Position numbers and translations under genes: made by a program
The notes under the pieces: model-generated
The model's input: only the letters and a program-made list of their open reading frames with translations
Database searches by the model: none
What the model was told of the DNA's origin: nothing
Shown here: one piece after another, positions 45,164 through 54,223 of the stretch
Layout: each line of letters opens with the position of its first letter
How positions within the stretch are numbered: the first letter of the stretch is position 1
DNA from: Methylococcaceae bacterium
GTDB taxonomy: Bacteria > Pseudomonadota > Gammaproteobacteria > Methylococcales > Methylomonadaceae
NCBI GenBank assembly: GCA_021647585.1
Contig: JAKIUK010000012.1
Coordinates: 7,801 to 71,800, forward strand
Direction: 5' to 3'
Length of the DNA: 64,000 nucleotides

Positions 45164-46794
45164 ACTTTTTTTGCCTTTTTAAACTTAGATGCTGCCTCAA
45201 CAAACCCGGAAAATAAAGGATGTCCCTTACGAGGTGTCGAAGTAAATTCTGGGTGAAACTGACAGGCTAAAAACCATGGATGATCCGCAATTTCTATAAA
45301 TTCAACTAATCGGCCATCAATTGATTTGCCAGAAAATGTCATACCTGATTTTTCCAATGCATCTAAATATTTATTATTAAATTCATAACGATGCCTATGT
45401 CTTTCTGTAATCACATCTTTTTGATATAAACGATGCACTAATGAATCAGGCTGCAATCGACATTTTTGGGCGCCTAAACGCATAGTCCCCCCCAAATCAG
45501 AGTTTTCATTTCGCGTTTCAAGCTGCCCATCTTCATCCATCCATTCAGTAATCAAACCGATAACAGGATGCGGTGAATTAGGTAAAAATTCAGTACTGTG
45601 TGCCCCTTCAAGGCCTACAACATTTCTGGCAAATTCAATGACAGCAGACTGCATACCCAAACAAATGCCTAAATAAGGCACTTTATTTTCTCTGGCAAAA
45701 CGTACAGTGGCCACTTTCCCTTCAACGCCACGTTCACCAAAACCTCCAGGAACCAGAATAGCATCCACATCTTTCAATTGTGTGACACCTTCGTCCTCAA
45801 TTAGCTCGGAATCAATGTATTTAATTTTGACTTTATTTAGTGTTTTTAAGCCCGCATGAGTCAACGCCTCATCCAAAGATTTATAGGCATCTGAATGCTT
45901 AACATACTTTCCTACTATCGCAATAGTCACCTCCTCTTTTGGATGGCTTATTGCCTCAACGACTTCTTTCCACTCAGTTAAATCAGCAGCAGGTACATCC
46001 AGACGTAGCTGATCAACAACAATATCATCCAGACCTTGTTCATTTAATAACAACGGAATACGATAAATTGTATCTGCATCAATGGCAGAAATAACCGCTT
46101 TTTCGGCAACATTGGTAAATAATGCAATTTTACGACGTTCACTGGCAGGAATAGTTTGTTCAGAGCGGCAGATTAAAATATCCGGTTGAATTCCAATGGT
46201 TCTCAAATCTTTAACTGAATGCTGTGTCGGTTTAGTTTTCAACTCCCCCGCTGATTTGATAAAAGGCACCAAAGTCAGATGTATAAATAATGCTTTATCA
46301 CGACCTTGCTCTATCCCAATTTGTCTGATAGTTTCCAAAAAAGGTAAAGACTCAATATCACCTACAGTACCACCCACTTCAATAATTGCGACATCCATGC
46401 CTTCCGCACTGGCATAGACTCGACGTTTTATTTCATCTGTAATATGCGGAATGACTTGTACTGTCGCACCTAAATATTCACCTTTACGTTCCTTACGCAA
46501 TACGCTTTCGTATACTTGTCCCGCAGTAAAGTTATTCTTTTTACCCATGGTGGTTTTAAGAAAACGCTCATAATGCCCCAAATCCAAATCAGTTTCGGCA
46601 CCGTCTTCAGTGACGAAAACTTCCCCATGCTGGAAAGGACTCATAGTACCGGGGTCTACATTGATGTAGGGATCCAGCTTGGTCATGGTTACTTTTAAAC
46701 CACGCTCTTCAAGAATTGCAGCTAGAGAGGAAGCAGCTATGCCCTTACCCAAAGAGGAAACTACTCCGCCTGTAATAAATATGAATTTTGTCAT
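45160..46794 (-). CDS. pyrG: CTP synthase
   Basis: A 544-residue two-domain enzyme: the synthetase starts FIFITGGVVSSLGKGIAAS, and the glutaminase has the nucleophile in PYLGICLGMQ (about 378) with the C-terminal HPE in CQFHPEFTS. It aminates UTP to CTP. It is first in the run pyrG, kdsA, eno, ftsB, ispD, ispF. Confidence 0.98.
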   Translation of the reverse strand: MTKFIFITGGVVSSLGKGIAASSLAAILEERGLKVTMTKLDPYINVDPGTMSPFQHGEVFVTEDGAETDLDLGHYERFLKTTMGKKNNFTAGQVYESVLRKERKGEYLGATVQVIPHITDEIKRRVYASAEGMDVAIIEVGGTVGDIESLPFLETIRQIGIEQGRDKALFIHLTLVPFIKSAGELKTKPTQHSVKDLRTIGIQPDILICRSEQTIPASERRKIALFTNVAEKAVISAIDADTIYRIPLLLNEQGLDDIVVDQLRLDVPAADLTEWKEVVEAISHPKEEVTIAIVGKYVKHSDAYKSLDEALTHAGLKTLNKVKIKYIDSELIEDEGVTQLKDVDAILVPGGFGERGVEGKVATVRFARENKVPYLGICLGMQSAVIEFARNVVGLEGAHSTEFLPNSPHPVIGLITEWMDEDGQLETRNENSDLGGTMRLGAQKCRLQPDSLVHRLYQKDVITERHRHRYEFNNKYLDALEKSGMTFSGKSIDGRLVEFIEIADHPWFLACQFHPEFTSTPRKGHPLFSGFVEAASKFKKAKKV

Positions 46795-46942
46795 CTAAGT
46801 TGTGAGTAAAAGTGTGCCTGAGTATAGGTAGCTATAAAATAAACTTAAAACCGATTAGTTTAGCATTCTCGGCCTTTTTTTTCTTATTTTTATCTTTTTA
46901 ATAGGCTATGTCACCATTAAGTGTGGAATATCAAAATAATTT

Positions 46943-47007
46943 TTGTCATTTCGACCAGCGGAAGAAATGACAACCCATTTAAAGTTTGGCCTGTGGTTTG
47001 TTAATAG
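46943..47007. repeat. Dispersed repeat family C, copy 3 (partial, inverted)
   Basis: TTGTCATTTC and GAAATGACAA form a 10-bp stem, followed by the complement of the family opening (CTATTAACAAACCACAGG and AACTTTAAATGGGTTGTC on the other strand). Only one end is present. It lies between tilS and pyrG. Confidence 0.6.
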
Positions 47008-47081
47008 CATCCGCCATGTAAAGAAAAGCATGTAAGTGCAGGGAAAGAAGTTATCGAACATTTTGTGCATAGCACAGCCCG

Positions 47082-48425
47082 TCAAAAATCAATAGAGCTA
47101 CTCTTTAACCAGTTAAATTGAACACAATCAACAGCTCCTGTACTATAAAAATCTGCACTAATCCATAAGTCTGCGACTGCCGCTAAACTGCCATTTAAAT
47201 AAATCAAAGGAATACTATTACGCTCCCATGGAGGTATCTTTTTTTCTTGAAACAGGTTTTTAAGTGTATGACTTCCATTTCTTCCCGGCAACCTGATTTT
47301 TTCAGATCCCTGACGAAATCGTACAGAAACCTCTGAATTATTCCATAATGTTTTTAATATTCCTTCTGATGCATCTACAACCGATATTTGCTGTTCACCA
47401 TCCAGTTTTAATTGATTAAGATCACTCGACCAACTCTTTTCATGCATTTCGAAATTATTATGATCTTCTTTTAGACAATAAAGTTTCTTCCTATATCGCC
47501 TGATACAATAACCCCGCCCTTGCACCATTGGATTCCGACATGTCTTTGCTAATGCAACTTCATTAAGAATTCTATGCAACATTATTTCTGATGGCATTCT
47601 TAATTGCTGCTTACTAAACCATTGCCTGACAACCAGGTGTTGTTTATTAACATCCAACTCAAGCAATTGAGTTATACATAGCGTTTGATCTGTTTTATCA
47701 CAAAGATTATTCAGCAACTGTTGCGCCAGGTTTTGTGTTATTGCGTTGGTACTTGCACAATGGCGGGCAGATCGTGAAACTGTTTTATCTAAAGCCGGCC
47801 ATCGTTTTTTCAGCTGAGGAAGGATTTGATTACGTAAAAAATTACGATCAAAGTCATCACTATCATTACTAGGGTCTTCAATCCAGCAAAGTCCATTCTC
47901 TGTCGCATAATCTTTAATCGTCTGCTTTGGAACATCAAGCAAAGGACGACACATTATACCCTGCCCAAAAGCAACACTCACAGGCATCCCCGAAAGCCCC
48001 TGCACACCCGCACCCCGAAAAAGTTGTAATAACACCGTTTCCATCTGATCTTCACGATGCTGGGCCAACAGCAACACATCGTTCTTAGCTAAGATTTTCT
48101 TAAGACCCTGATAACGTACATTCCGTGCAACTTCTTCTGGACTTTGACCAACAGCCTTTTGTGCATTAACCTTTAAACACTGAAATTTTACATCTAAAGC
48201 CAAACAAACAGTCTCACAATGCAAGGCCCATGAATCTGCTCCAATTTGCAAACCATGATGCACATAAACAGCCATTAATTTAGATCTAATCTGAGTAACT
48301 GAGTTAGATAAGTGTAACAACACATGAGAATCTATACCGCCACTATAGGCAATAATAATTCTTTCAGCTTGAGGGGGTAATACAGAAATTACATTATCTG
48401 GTGTAAGCATGGAATAGACCGACAT
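47082..48425 (-). CDS. tilS: tRNA(Ile)-lysidine synthase
   Basis: A 447-residue N-type ATP pyrophosphatase. The PP-loop SGGIDS is at 28-33, the AQHREDQMETVLLQLFRGAG segment follows, and C-terminal TilS domains carry LPGRNGSHTLKNLFQEKKIPPW. It converts C34 to lysidine in tRNA-Ile(CAU) so that AUA is read. It lies 36 bases after accA on the same strand. Confidence 0.96.
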   Translation of the reverse strand: MSVYSMLTPDNVISVLPPQAERIIIAYSGGIDSHVLLHLSNSVTQIRSKLMAVYVHHGLQIGADSWALHCETVCLALDVKFQCLKVNAQKAVGQSPEEVARNVRYQGLKKILAKNDVLLLAQHREDQMETVLLQLFRGAGVQGLSGMPVSVAFGQGIMCRPLLDVPKQTIKDYATENGLCWIEDPSNDSDDFDRNFLRNQILPQLKKRWPALDKTVSRSARHCASTNAITQNLAQQLLNNLCDKTDQTLCITQLLELDVNKQHLVVRQWFSKQQLRMPSEIMLHRILNEVALAKTCRNPMVQGRGYCIRRYRKKLYCLKEDHNNFEMHEKSWSSDLNQLKLDGEQQISVVDASEGILKTLWNNSEVSVRFRQGSEKIRLPGRNGSHTLKNLFQEKKIPPWERNSIPLIYLNGSLAAVADLWISADFYSTGAVDCVQFNWLKSSSIDF

Positions 48426-48461
48426 GAGTCGGTCTTTTAATATTAAAGGTAAGTGGGAAGC

Positions 48462-49430
48462 TTATTTCACAACTTCTTCTGTATATGAACCAAAATGCAT
48501 AATACGCTGATAGCGCTTCAACAATAATTCATCCATATCTTCCTGTTTTAACTCATCCAAATATCTAATCAGCGTTTCACGCAAACTAAGTGCAATCTTT
48601 TGATAATTACGGTGACCTCCACCCAACGGCTCTCGAACCACTTCATCTAAAAAGCCTTGTTCACGCACCCTATCGGATGTTATACCCATTGCTTCAGCAG
48701 CTAATTGAGATTTTTCAGCACTCTTCCATAATATGGAAGCACACCCTTCTGGGGAAATAACGGCATAGGTACTGTATTCCAGCATAATCATTCTGTCTCC
48801 CACGCCAATAGCCAATGCTCCACCTGAACCACCTTCACCAATCACTGTACAGATAATCGGAGTTCTTAACTTGGACATCTCAAACAAATTTCTGGCAATT
48901 GCTTCACTTTGTCCGCGTTCTTCCGCACCAATGCCAGGATAAGCTCCTGGAGTATCAATTAAACAAATAATGGGCAAACCAAAACGTTCTGCCATTTTCA
49001 TCATGCGTAAAGCCTTCCGATATCCTTCAGGACGTGGCATACCAAAATTGCGATAAATTTTTTCTTTGGTATCTCGTCCTTTTTGATGGCCAATAACCAT
49101 TATTGACTGACCCTCTAATTTGGCCAATCCACAAACAATAGCAGGATCATCAGCATAGGCTCTATCACCATGCAGTTCATGATAATCAGTAAACATGAGT
49201 TCTATATAATCCAGAGTGTAAGGCCGCTCTGGATGCCGAGATAACTGAGAGATCTGCCAATCACTCAAATCAGTGAAAATTGACTCAGTTAGTCGCTCTC
49301 TTTTTTCTTCTAGCTGTTTAAGCGTATCAGAAATATTAATATCATTATCAAACTCCACTTTGCGGAGCTCTTCAATTTTCGCTTCCAGTTCAGCGATAGG
49401 TTGTTCAAAGTCTAGAAATTTTAGATCCAT
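48462..49430 (-). CDS. accA: Acetyl-CoA carboxylase carboxyltransferase subunit alpha
   Basis: A 322-residue subunit, part of the complex that carboxylates acetyl-CoA for fatty acid synthesis. The start MDLKFLDFEQPIAELEAKIEEL, GHQKGRDTKEKIYRNFGMPRP and GEGGSGGALAIGVGD are typical and complete. Its neighbour tilS is the common partner. Confidence 0.98.
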   Translation of the reverse strand: MDLKFLDFEQPIAELEAKIEELRKVEFDNDINISDTLKQLEEKRERLTESIFTDLSDWQISQLSRHPERPYTLDYIELMFTDYHELHGDRAYADDPAIVCGLAKLEGQSIMVIGHQKGRDTKEKIYRNFGMPRPEGYRKALRMMKMAERFGLPIICLIDTPGAYPGIGAEERGQSEAIARNLFEMSKLRTPIICTVIGEGGSGGALAIGVGDRMIMLEYSTYAVISPEGCASILWKSAEKSQLAAEAMGITSDRVREQGFLDEVVREPLGGGHRNYQKIALSLRETLIRYLDELKQEDMDELLLKRYQRIMHFGSYTEEVVK

Positions 49431-49522
49431 AGAAACCCGGGGAATGAATTTGTTAATCAGAAGAGCAATTTTATAGAAAAACTCAAATTAATTCTAAATA
49501 TTTTCAATCATCTGATATTAAT

Positions 49523-49750
49523 TATGCTCTACTTTCAGCAGAATTAGCTCGTTGCTGCATAAATCTTAAAACAACCATACTCGCATCTTCCATTTTTTCA
49601 AAGCATCTAATGTTTGTTTTTTATCACCATTTTTTATATATTCATAATATTTCCACTTTCTACATGAACTGAATAATGAGGATTTTCCAATTCGTTATAT
49701 CCTGATAAATTAGAAAACAAATCTTTTCCATCTTCTTGGTAGTACCATTT
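49523..49750 (-). pseudogene. Degraded small gene remnant between rarA and accA
   Basis: On the minus strand three frames read in turn as a protein-like string: KWYYQEDGKDLFSNLSGYNE, then YYEYIKNGDKKQTLDAL, then MEDASMVVLRFMQQRANSAE ending at a TAA. They are separated by two single-base shifts. The upstream end is cut right at the MITE end at 49753-49770, and no start is present. I do not recognise the family. Confidence is limited because the pieces are short. Confidence 0.45.
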
Positions 49751-49752
49751 AT

Positions 49753-49770
49753 CCTAGAAAGATCAGTTGG
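49753..49770. mobile_element. Solo terminal repeat of MITE A
   Basis: An exact copy of the right terminal inverted repeat, CCTAGAAAGATCAGTTGG, without its partner; the adjoining interior sequence does not match the other copies. It is probably a deletion remnant. Confidence 0.65.
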
Positions 49771-49793
49771 TTCATAGGTACATCTCAAAATTA

Positions 49794-51113
49794 TCAGGCT
49801 TTTTTATATTCATTATCATCTAACTGTTTCAGATGCCGTAACTTCTCTGAAATCTTGATTTCCAACCCCCTATTTACAGGATGATAATAATGTGTTCCTG
49901 CCAACTCATCAGGAAAATAGTTCTCTCCAGCAGCGTAGGCTTCAGGTTCATTATGCGCATAACGGTAATGTTTTTTATAATCCAGTGCCTTCATCAGCTT
50001 AGTCGGCGCATTTCTTAAATGAATAGGTACACTCAGACTACCACTTTGTTTTGCATCTCTCATGGCTGCGTTATATGCCATATAAACTGCATTACTTTTT
50101 GGTGCACAAGCTAGATATACAACGGCTTGTGCTAATGCCAATTCTCCTTCTGGACTACCTAAGCGCTCCTGTGCTTCCCAGGCATTAATAGTAATCTCTA
50201 ATGCTCTGGGATCTGCATTGCCTATATCTTCTGAAGCCATTCGAACAATTCTTCTGGCCAAATAAGATAAATCACACCCCCCATCCATCATCCTGCATAA
50301 CCAGTAAAGTGATGCATCGGGAGAACTTCCTCTTACTGATTTATGTAATGCCGAAATCTGGTTATAAAACTCTTCACCCTGATTATCAAAGCGTCGCACA
50401 CCTCCAGAAAGCACTTCCAGAGAGATTTCTTCGGTTATTTCCTTGCTATCATTGGCTGCTGCAAGTTCCACTGCAATTTCCAATAGATTCAGTAAGCGTC
50501 GGGCATCGCCGTCTGCAACAGTGGCAAATTTTTGCTTCAGTTTATCAGAAATATTGATTTTTAAAGATGCCAGGCCCTTCTCTTTATCAGATAAGGCCTT
50601 ATCCAGTACATCTGTTAAATCATCGACCGTTAATGAATTAAGCACATAAACTCTGGCCCTGGATAATAAAGCGTTATTTAAAGCAAATGAGGGGTTTTCT
50701 GTAGTGGCACCAATAAAATAGACGGTCCCATCTTCTACATGTGGTAAAAAAGCATCTTGCTGGGATTTATTGAAGCGGTGCACTTCATCTACAAAAAGAA
50801 TTGTGCGTCTGTTTTGCTCTAGCTGTATTTTCTTGGCATCTGCTACAGCAGCTCGTATTTCTTTTACTCCTGCCAAAACAGCAGAAATGGGTATAAACTC
50901 GGCATCTGAATGATGAGCGATCATTCTTGCCAGTGTTGTTTTACCCGTTCCAGGTGGTCCCCAGAATATCATGGAATGCAATCGTCCAGATAAAACCGCT
51001 TCAAACAGTGGCTTTCCCGGTTTTAAGATATGTTTTTGACCAATATAATCCTCTAATGTAACGGGCCGCATTCTATCTGCGAGTGGTTTGGTCATCTCAT
51101 CAAACATGCTCAA
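49794..51113 (-). CDS. rarA: Replication-associated recombination protein A (MgsA/WRIP1 family)
   Basis: A 439-residue AAA+ ATPase. Walker A GPPGTGKTT is at 52-60, Walker B ILFVDEVHRFNKSQQD follows, and the C-terminal tetramerisation domain carries EDIGNADPRALE and YKKHYRYAHNEP. It acts at stalled replication forks. It lies 13 bases after lolA, the usual gammaproteobacterial neighbour. Confidence 0.96.
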   Translation of the reverse strand: MSMFDEMTKPLADRMRPVTLEDYIGQKHILKPGKPLFEAVLSGRLHSMIFWGPPGTGKTTLARMIAHHSDAEFIPISAVLAGVKEIRAAVADAKKIQLEQNRRTILFVDEVHRFNKSQQDAFLPHVEDGTVYFIGATTENPSFALNNALLSRARVYVLNSLTVDDLTDVLDKALSDKEKGLASLKINISDKLKQKFATVADGDARRLLNLLEIAVELAAANDSKEITEEISLEVLSGGVRRFDNQGEEFYNQISALHKSVRGSSPDASLYWLCRMMDGGCDLSYLARRIVRMASEDIGNADPRALEITINAWEAQERLGSPEGELALAQAVVYLACAPKSNAVYMAYNAAMRDAKQSGSLSVPIHLRNAPTKLMKALDYKKHYRYAHNEPEAYAAGENYFPDELAGTHYYHPVNRGLEIKISEKLRHLKQLDDNEYKKA

Positions 51114-51126
51114 TTTTCCAGGCTAA

Positions 51127-51756
51127 CTAATTTTCAAAAATATCTACACCCTCTGGTGCTTTAAATTCAAATAATGATTCGTCTAATTGCGGATTGAGTT
51201 TTACATCAGAAAAATAAATTCGTGTTAACTGACCAAAATTATCACTGAGTTCCATACCACCCAGCACATCACCATCAAGACCTATCAGGATGTATTTAAA
51301 ACCACTCTCTTCATTTTTAGGTGATAATTTAATCCACTGTAAATCTGCCTCAACACCTTGTTGCTGAAGAGTAAAGTTCTCTTCTAAGGCAATATCGCCG
51401 CTTAATAATAATGCCGGTGTCGAACCTAATGAATCATCCAGTTTTTTCACAGTGACCTGTTCCAAATCCACATCATAGAACCAGACAGTACCAGCATTGG
51501 ATACAATTTCCTGAACAAAAGGCTTATTGTAATTCCAACGAAACTTACCCGGTCTACTTAAATAAAACATACCCTGACTCGTTTGCGTTGGATATCCATT
51601 TTCATCCAGCGTGACTTGTTTAAATATGGCAGTTATAGAACTTGTTTTCGCTAAAAATGATTTTAACTGGTTAATGGGAGACTGTTCTGCAAATGCTACA
51701 TTGAATACCATCAAAAAAATTAAAAAAGAAAAGTTTACCGCTATTTGTTTATACAT
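51127..51756 (-). CDS. lolA: Outer membrane lipoprotein carrier protein
   Basis: A 209-residue periplasmic chaperone with a signal peptide (about 1-23, ending NVAFA). LolA features are the GMFYLSRPGKFRWNYNKPF strand segment and GLDGDVLGGMELSDNFGQ. It carries lipoproteins from LolCDE to LolB. It begins one base after mrcB ends. Confidence 0.95.
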   Translation of the reverse strand: MYKQIAVNFSFLIFLMVFNVAFAEQSPINQLKSFLAKTSSITAIFKQVTLDENGYPTQTSQGMFYLSRPGKFRWNYNKPFVQEIVSNAGTVWFYDVDLEQVTVKKLDDSLGSTPALLLSGDIALEENFTLQQQGVEADLQWIKLSPKNEESGFKYILIGLDGDVLGGMELSDNFGQLTRIYFSDVKLNPQLDESLFEFKAPEGVDIFEN

Positions 51757-51757
51757 A

Positions 51758-54094
51758 TTATTGAAAATTATCTTTTATAAAATTATTAAACCAGGTTTTT
51801 GCACGATTCACCTTTTGGGAAACACATAAAGATTCTTCATCCGGCGCTGAACCTATAACATACGGAAATCGCTCAGCACCATCACATGCTTCATTTGCAA
51901 GTAATCCATTTGCCGGATCTATCCAAATCATTTCTATATTATCTGGCGGTATTAGATCAACCGGCTGAGTTGAAATTTTTCGCATTAACGCAATCCAGAG
52001 TTGTAATGCCCCACTTGCTCCTGTTAACCCTGAAGGCTTGTTATCGTCTCGCCCCATCCAGATAACAGACAAATAATCACCACTAAAACCTGCAAACCAA
52101 CTGTCTCTCAATTTATTGCTAGTACCTGTTTTACCCACCAAACCAAACTCTTTAGGCATATATAAATAAGCCGAACGCCCCGTTCCTTCATTCATAACTT
52201 CTTGTAATATTCTATTTGTAATATAAGTTGCCGCTGGATCTACTGTTTGCCTCACCGTGTAAGGATAACTCTGTAACCTTTCTCCATCCGCTGCAATAAC
52301 TGCCCGAATAGACCTTAAAGGGGTTGCAAAACCATCCCCTGCCAGTGTCTGATACATTTGTGTCACTTCTAAAGGAGTCAGAGGTGATGCTCCCAATAGT
52401 AGGGAGGGATACAAATTAACGGGTCTACTCACCCCCAGGTTTCTTAAGGTTTTCGCTATCCGAGCAATGCCTACATCCATCCCTATGTGTACAGTTGCCA
52501 AATTATAGGAATGCGCCAAAGCCGTATGAAACTCTACATCACCATGCTCTTTATTATCATAGTTCTTCGGTTTCCAGGTCTGTCCTTTTCTACCTTTGAC
52601 TTCAATTGCAGTGTCACTGACATTTGTAGTGATAGTGTATCTATCAGGATATTCAAGTGCCGTTAAATAAACCACGGGCTTAATTAATGAACCTATTGGT
52701 CTCACTGCATCAAGCGCCCTATTAAAACCGACGCCTCGAGGATCTCGACCGCCAGCCAAGGCAACGATTTCTCCGCTTTCCCTGCGGGTAACAATCGCTG
52801 CAGTTTCTAAATCGTTAGTTCTAGTCCTTTTTTCTAAAACTTTTAACTTTTGAGAAATTTTGTTTTCAAGTATATTTTGCACTCGGGTATCAAGGGTAGT
52901 AAAAACTCTCAATCCCTCTGAGGTTAAATCATCTTCTCTGTATTCCTGTCTTAATTGTCTTTTGACCAATCCCAAAAAACCAGGATAACGATTAACAGAG
53001 CGATGTGTGCGTGAAATAATTCTAAGCTTTTGTTTTTTTGCTTCCTGCATTTGTTTTTTGGTGATATATCCTTGCTGGTGCATTTCCGTCAACACCAGGT
53101 TCCGACGTTTCACGGAACGGTCTACATGTCTTCTGGGGTCATAATAAGATGGCCCGCGAACCAAAGCAACCAGAGCAGCAATATCCTGTAAAGGTAAATT
53201 TAGTAATGGTCGGCCAAAATAAAATTCACTTGCCAGACCAAAGCCGTGAACAGAGCTAGCTCCATCCTGGCCCAGATAGATTTCATTTAAGTATGCTTCC
53301 AGAATCTCATCTTTTTGATACCGAAACTCTAAAATTAAGGCCATAAATGCTTCGTTCACTTTACGCCATAGACTTCTTTCAGCCGTAAGATAGAAATTCT
53401 TCACCAACTGCTGAGTGATAGTACTCCCTCCCTGAACAACTGAACCTGCACGAAAATTCACCCATAGCGCTCTGGCTATTGCTTTGAATGACACGCCAAA
53501 ATGATGGTAAAAATCTCTATCTTCCGTTGCCATTAAACCCTGGATCAAGGCGTCTGGTGTTTTTTCCAGTTTTATTAGCACACGATCTTCTTTTCTGGTG
53601 GGATAAAAGCTACCAATTTGTTCAGGATCCATCCTTACAATAGGCATTTCTTTTGCTGATGTTAAATTAATGATTTTTGTTATAGCAACATCGGAAAAGT
53701 TTATTCTCAACTGATGACTTTCCTGCCGTTTATCCCAGAAAATAAAACCTCTGGTTTTCACATTAATTTGTTGACCTTTTTTGTTATAAGTGCCTTCTGA
53801 TGAAAGGTGATAATCTCTTCGATAATGTAGTTGCAACAATAAATCTTCAAATTTTTCTGCCGTTAATCGATACCCCCTATAAATTTCAACCGGACTGGCA
53901 TAAACTCTTGCTGGAATTGACCACCGTTTACCTTCAAACTGTTTCCGAACTATATAGTCCAGATAGCCTATATACGAAACAAACACAAAGCCAAATATAA
54001 TCAGAACAGATAAAAACCATTTTTTAAACCAGTGCATAGATCGTTTTATGGCTTTTTTCTTTCTAACTGGACTTTTTCTGGTTTTTTTGGGCAT
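51758..54094 (-). CDS. mrcB: Penicillin-binding protein 1B
   Basis: A 778-residue bifunctional peptidoglycan synthase. A basic cytoplasmic N-terminus (KKTRKSPVRKKK) and one transmembrane helix (about 25-47) precede the UB2H-type domain. The GT51 domain has its catalytic Glu in ATEDRDFYHHFG (about 191) and GGSTITQQLVKNF; the transpeptidase has SLIK (about 466), SYN and KTGT (about 652). It is first in the run mrcB, lolA, rarA. Confidence 0.95.
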   Translation of the reverse strand: MPKKTRKSPVRKKKAIKRSMHWFKKWFLSVLIIFGFVFVSYIGYLDYIVRKQFEGKRWSIPARVYASPVEIYRGYRLTAEKFEDLLLQLHYRRDYHLSSEGTYNKKGQQINVKTRGFIFWDKRQESHQLRINFSDVAITKIINLTSAKEMPIVRMDPEQIGSFYPTRKEDRVLIKLEKTPDALIQGLMATEDRDFYHHFGVSFKAIARALWVNFRAGSVVQGGSTITQQLVKNFYLTAERSLWRKVNEAFMALILEFRYQKDEILEAYLNEIYLGQDGASSVHGFGLASEFYFGRPLLNLPLQDIAALVALVRGPSYYDPRRHVDRSVKRRNLVLTEMHQQGYITKKQMQEAKKQKLRIISRTHRSVNRYPGFLGLVKRQLRQEYREDDLTSEGLRVFTTLDTRVQNILENKISQKLKVLEKRTRTNDLETAAIVTRRESGEIVALAGGRDPRGVGFNRALDAVRPIGSLIKPVVYLTALEYPDRYTITTNVSDTAIEVKGRKGQTWKPKNYDNKEHGDVEFHTALAHSYNLATVHIGMDVGIARIAKTLRNLGVSRPVNLYPSLLLGASPLTPLEVTQMYQTLAGDGFATPLRSIRAVIAADGERLQSYPYTVRQTVDPAATYITNRILQEVMNEGTGRSAYLYMPKEFGLVGKTGTSNKLRDSWFAGFSGDYLSVIWMGRDDNKPSGLTGASGALQLWIALMRKISTQPVDLIPPDNIEMIWIDPANGLLANEACDGAERFPYVIGSAPDEESLCVSQKVNRAKTWFNNFIKDNFQ

Positions 54095-54223
54095 TTGCTG
54101 ATGCGAGATTAACGAATTAAAAATTAAACCGTTAGTAAACGGGTAAATCAGAATGATTTTACCACTTTTTCGCTTTGATCACTTTTATCTGTACACCAAA
54201 ATTTTACCCTATAGTTAAAAGCA

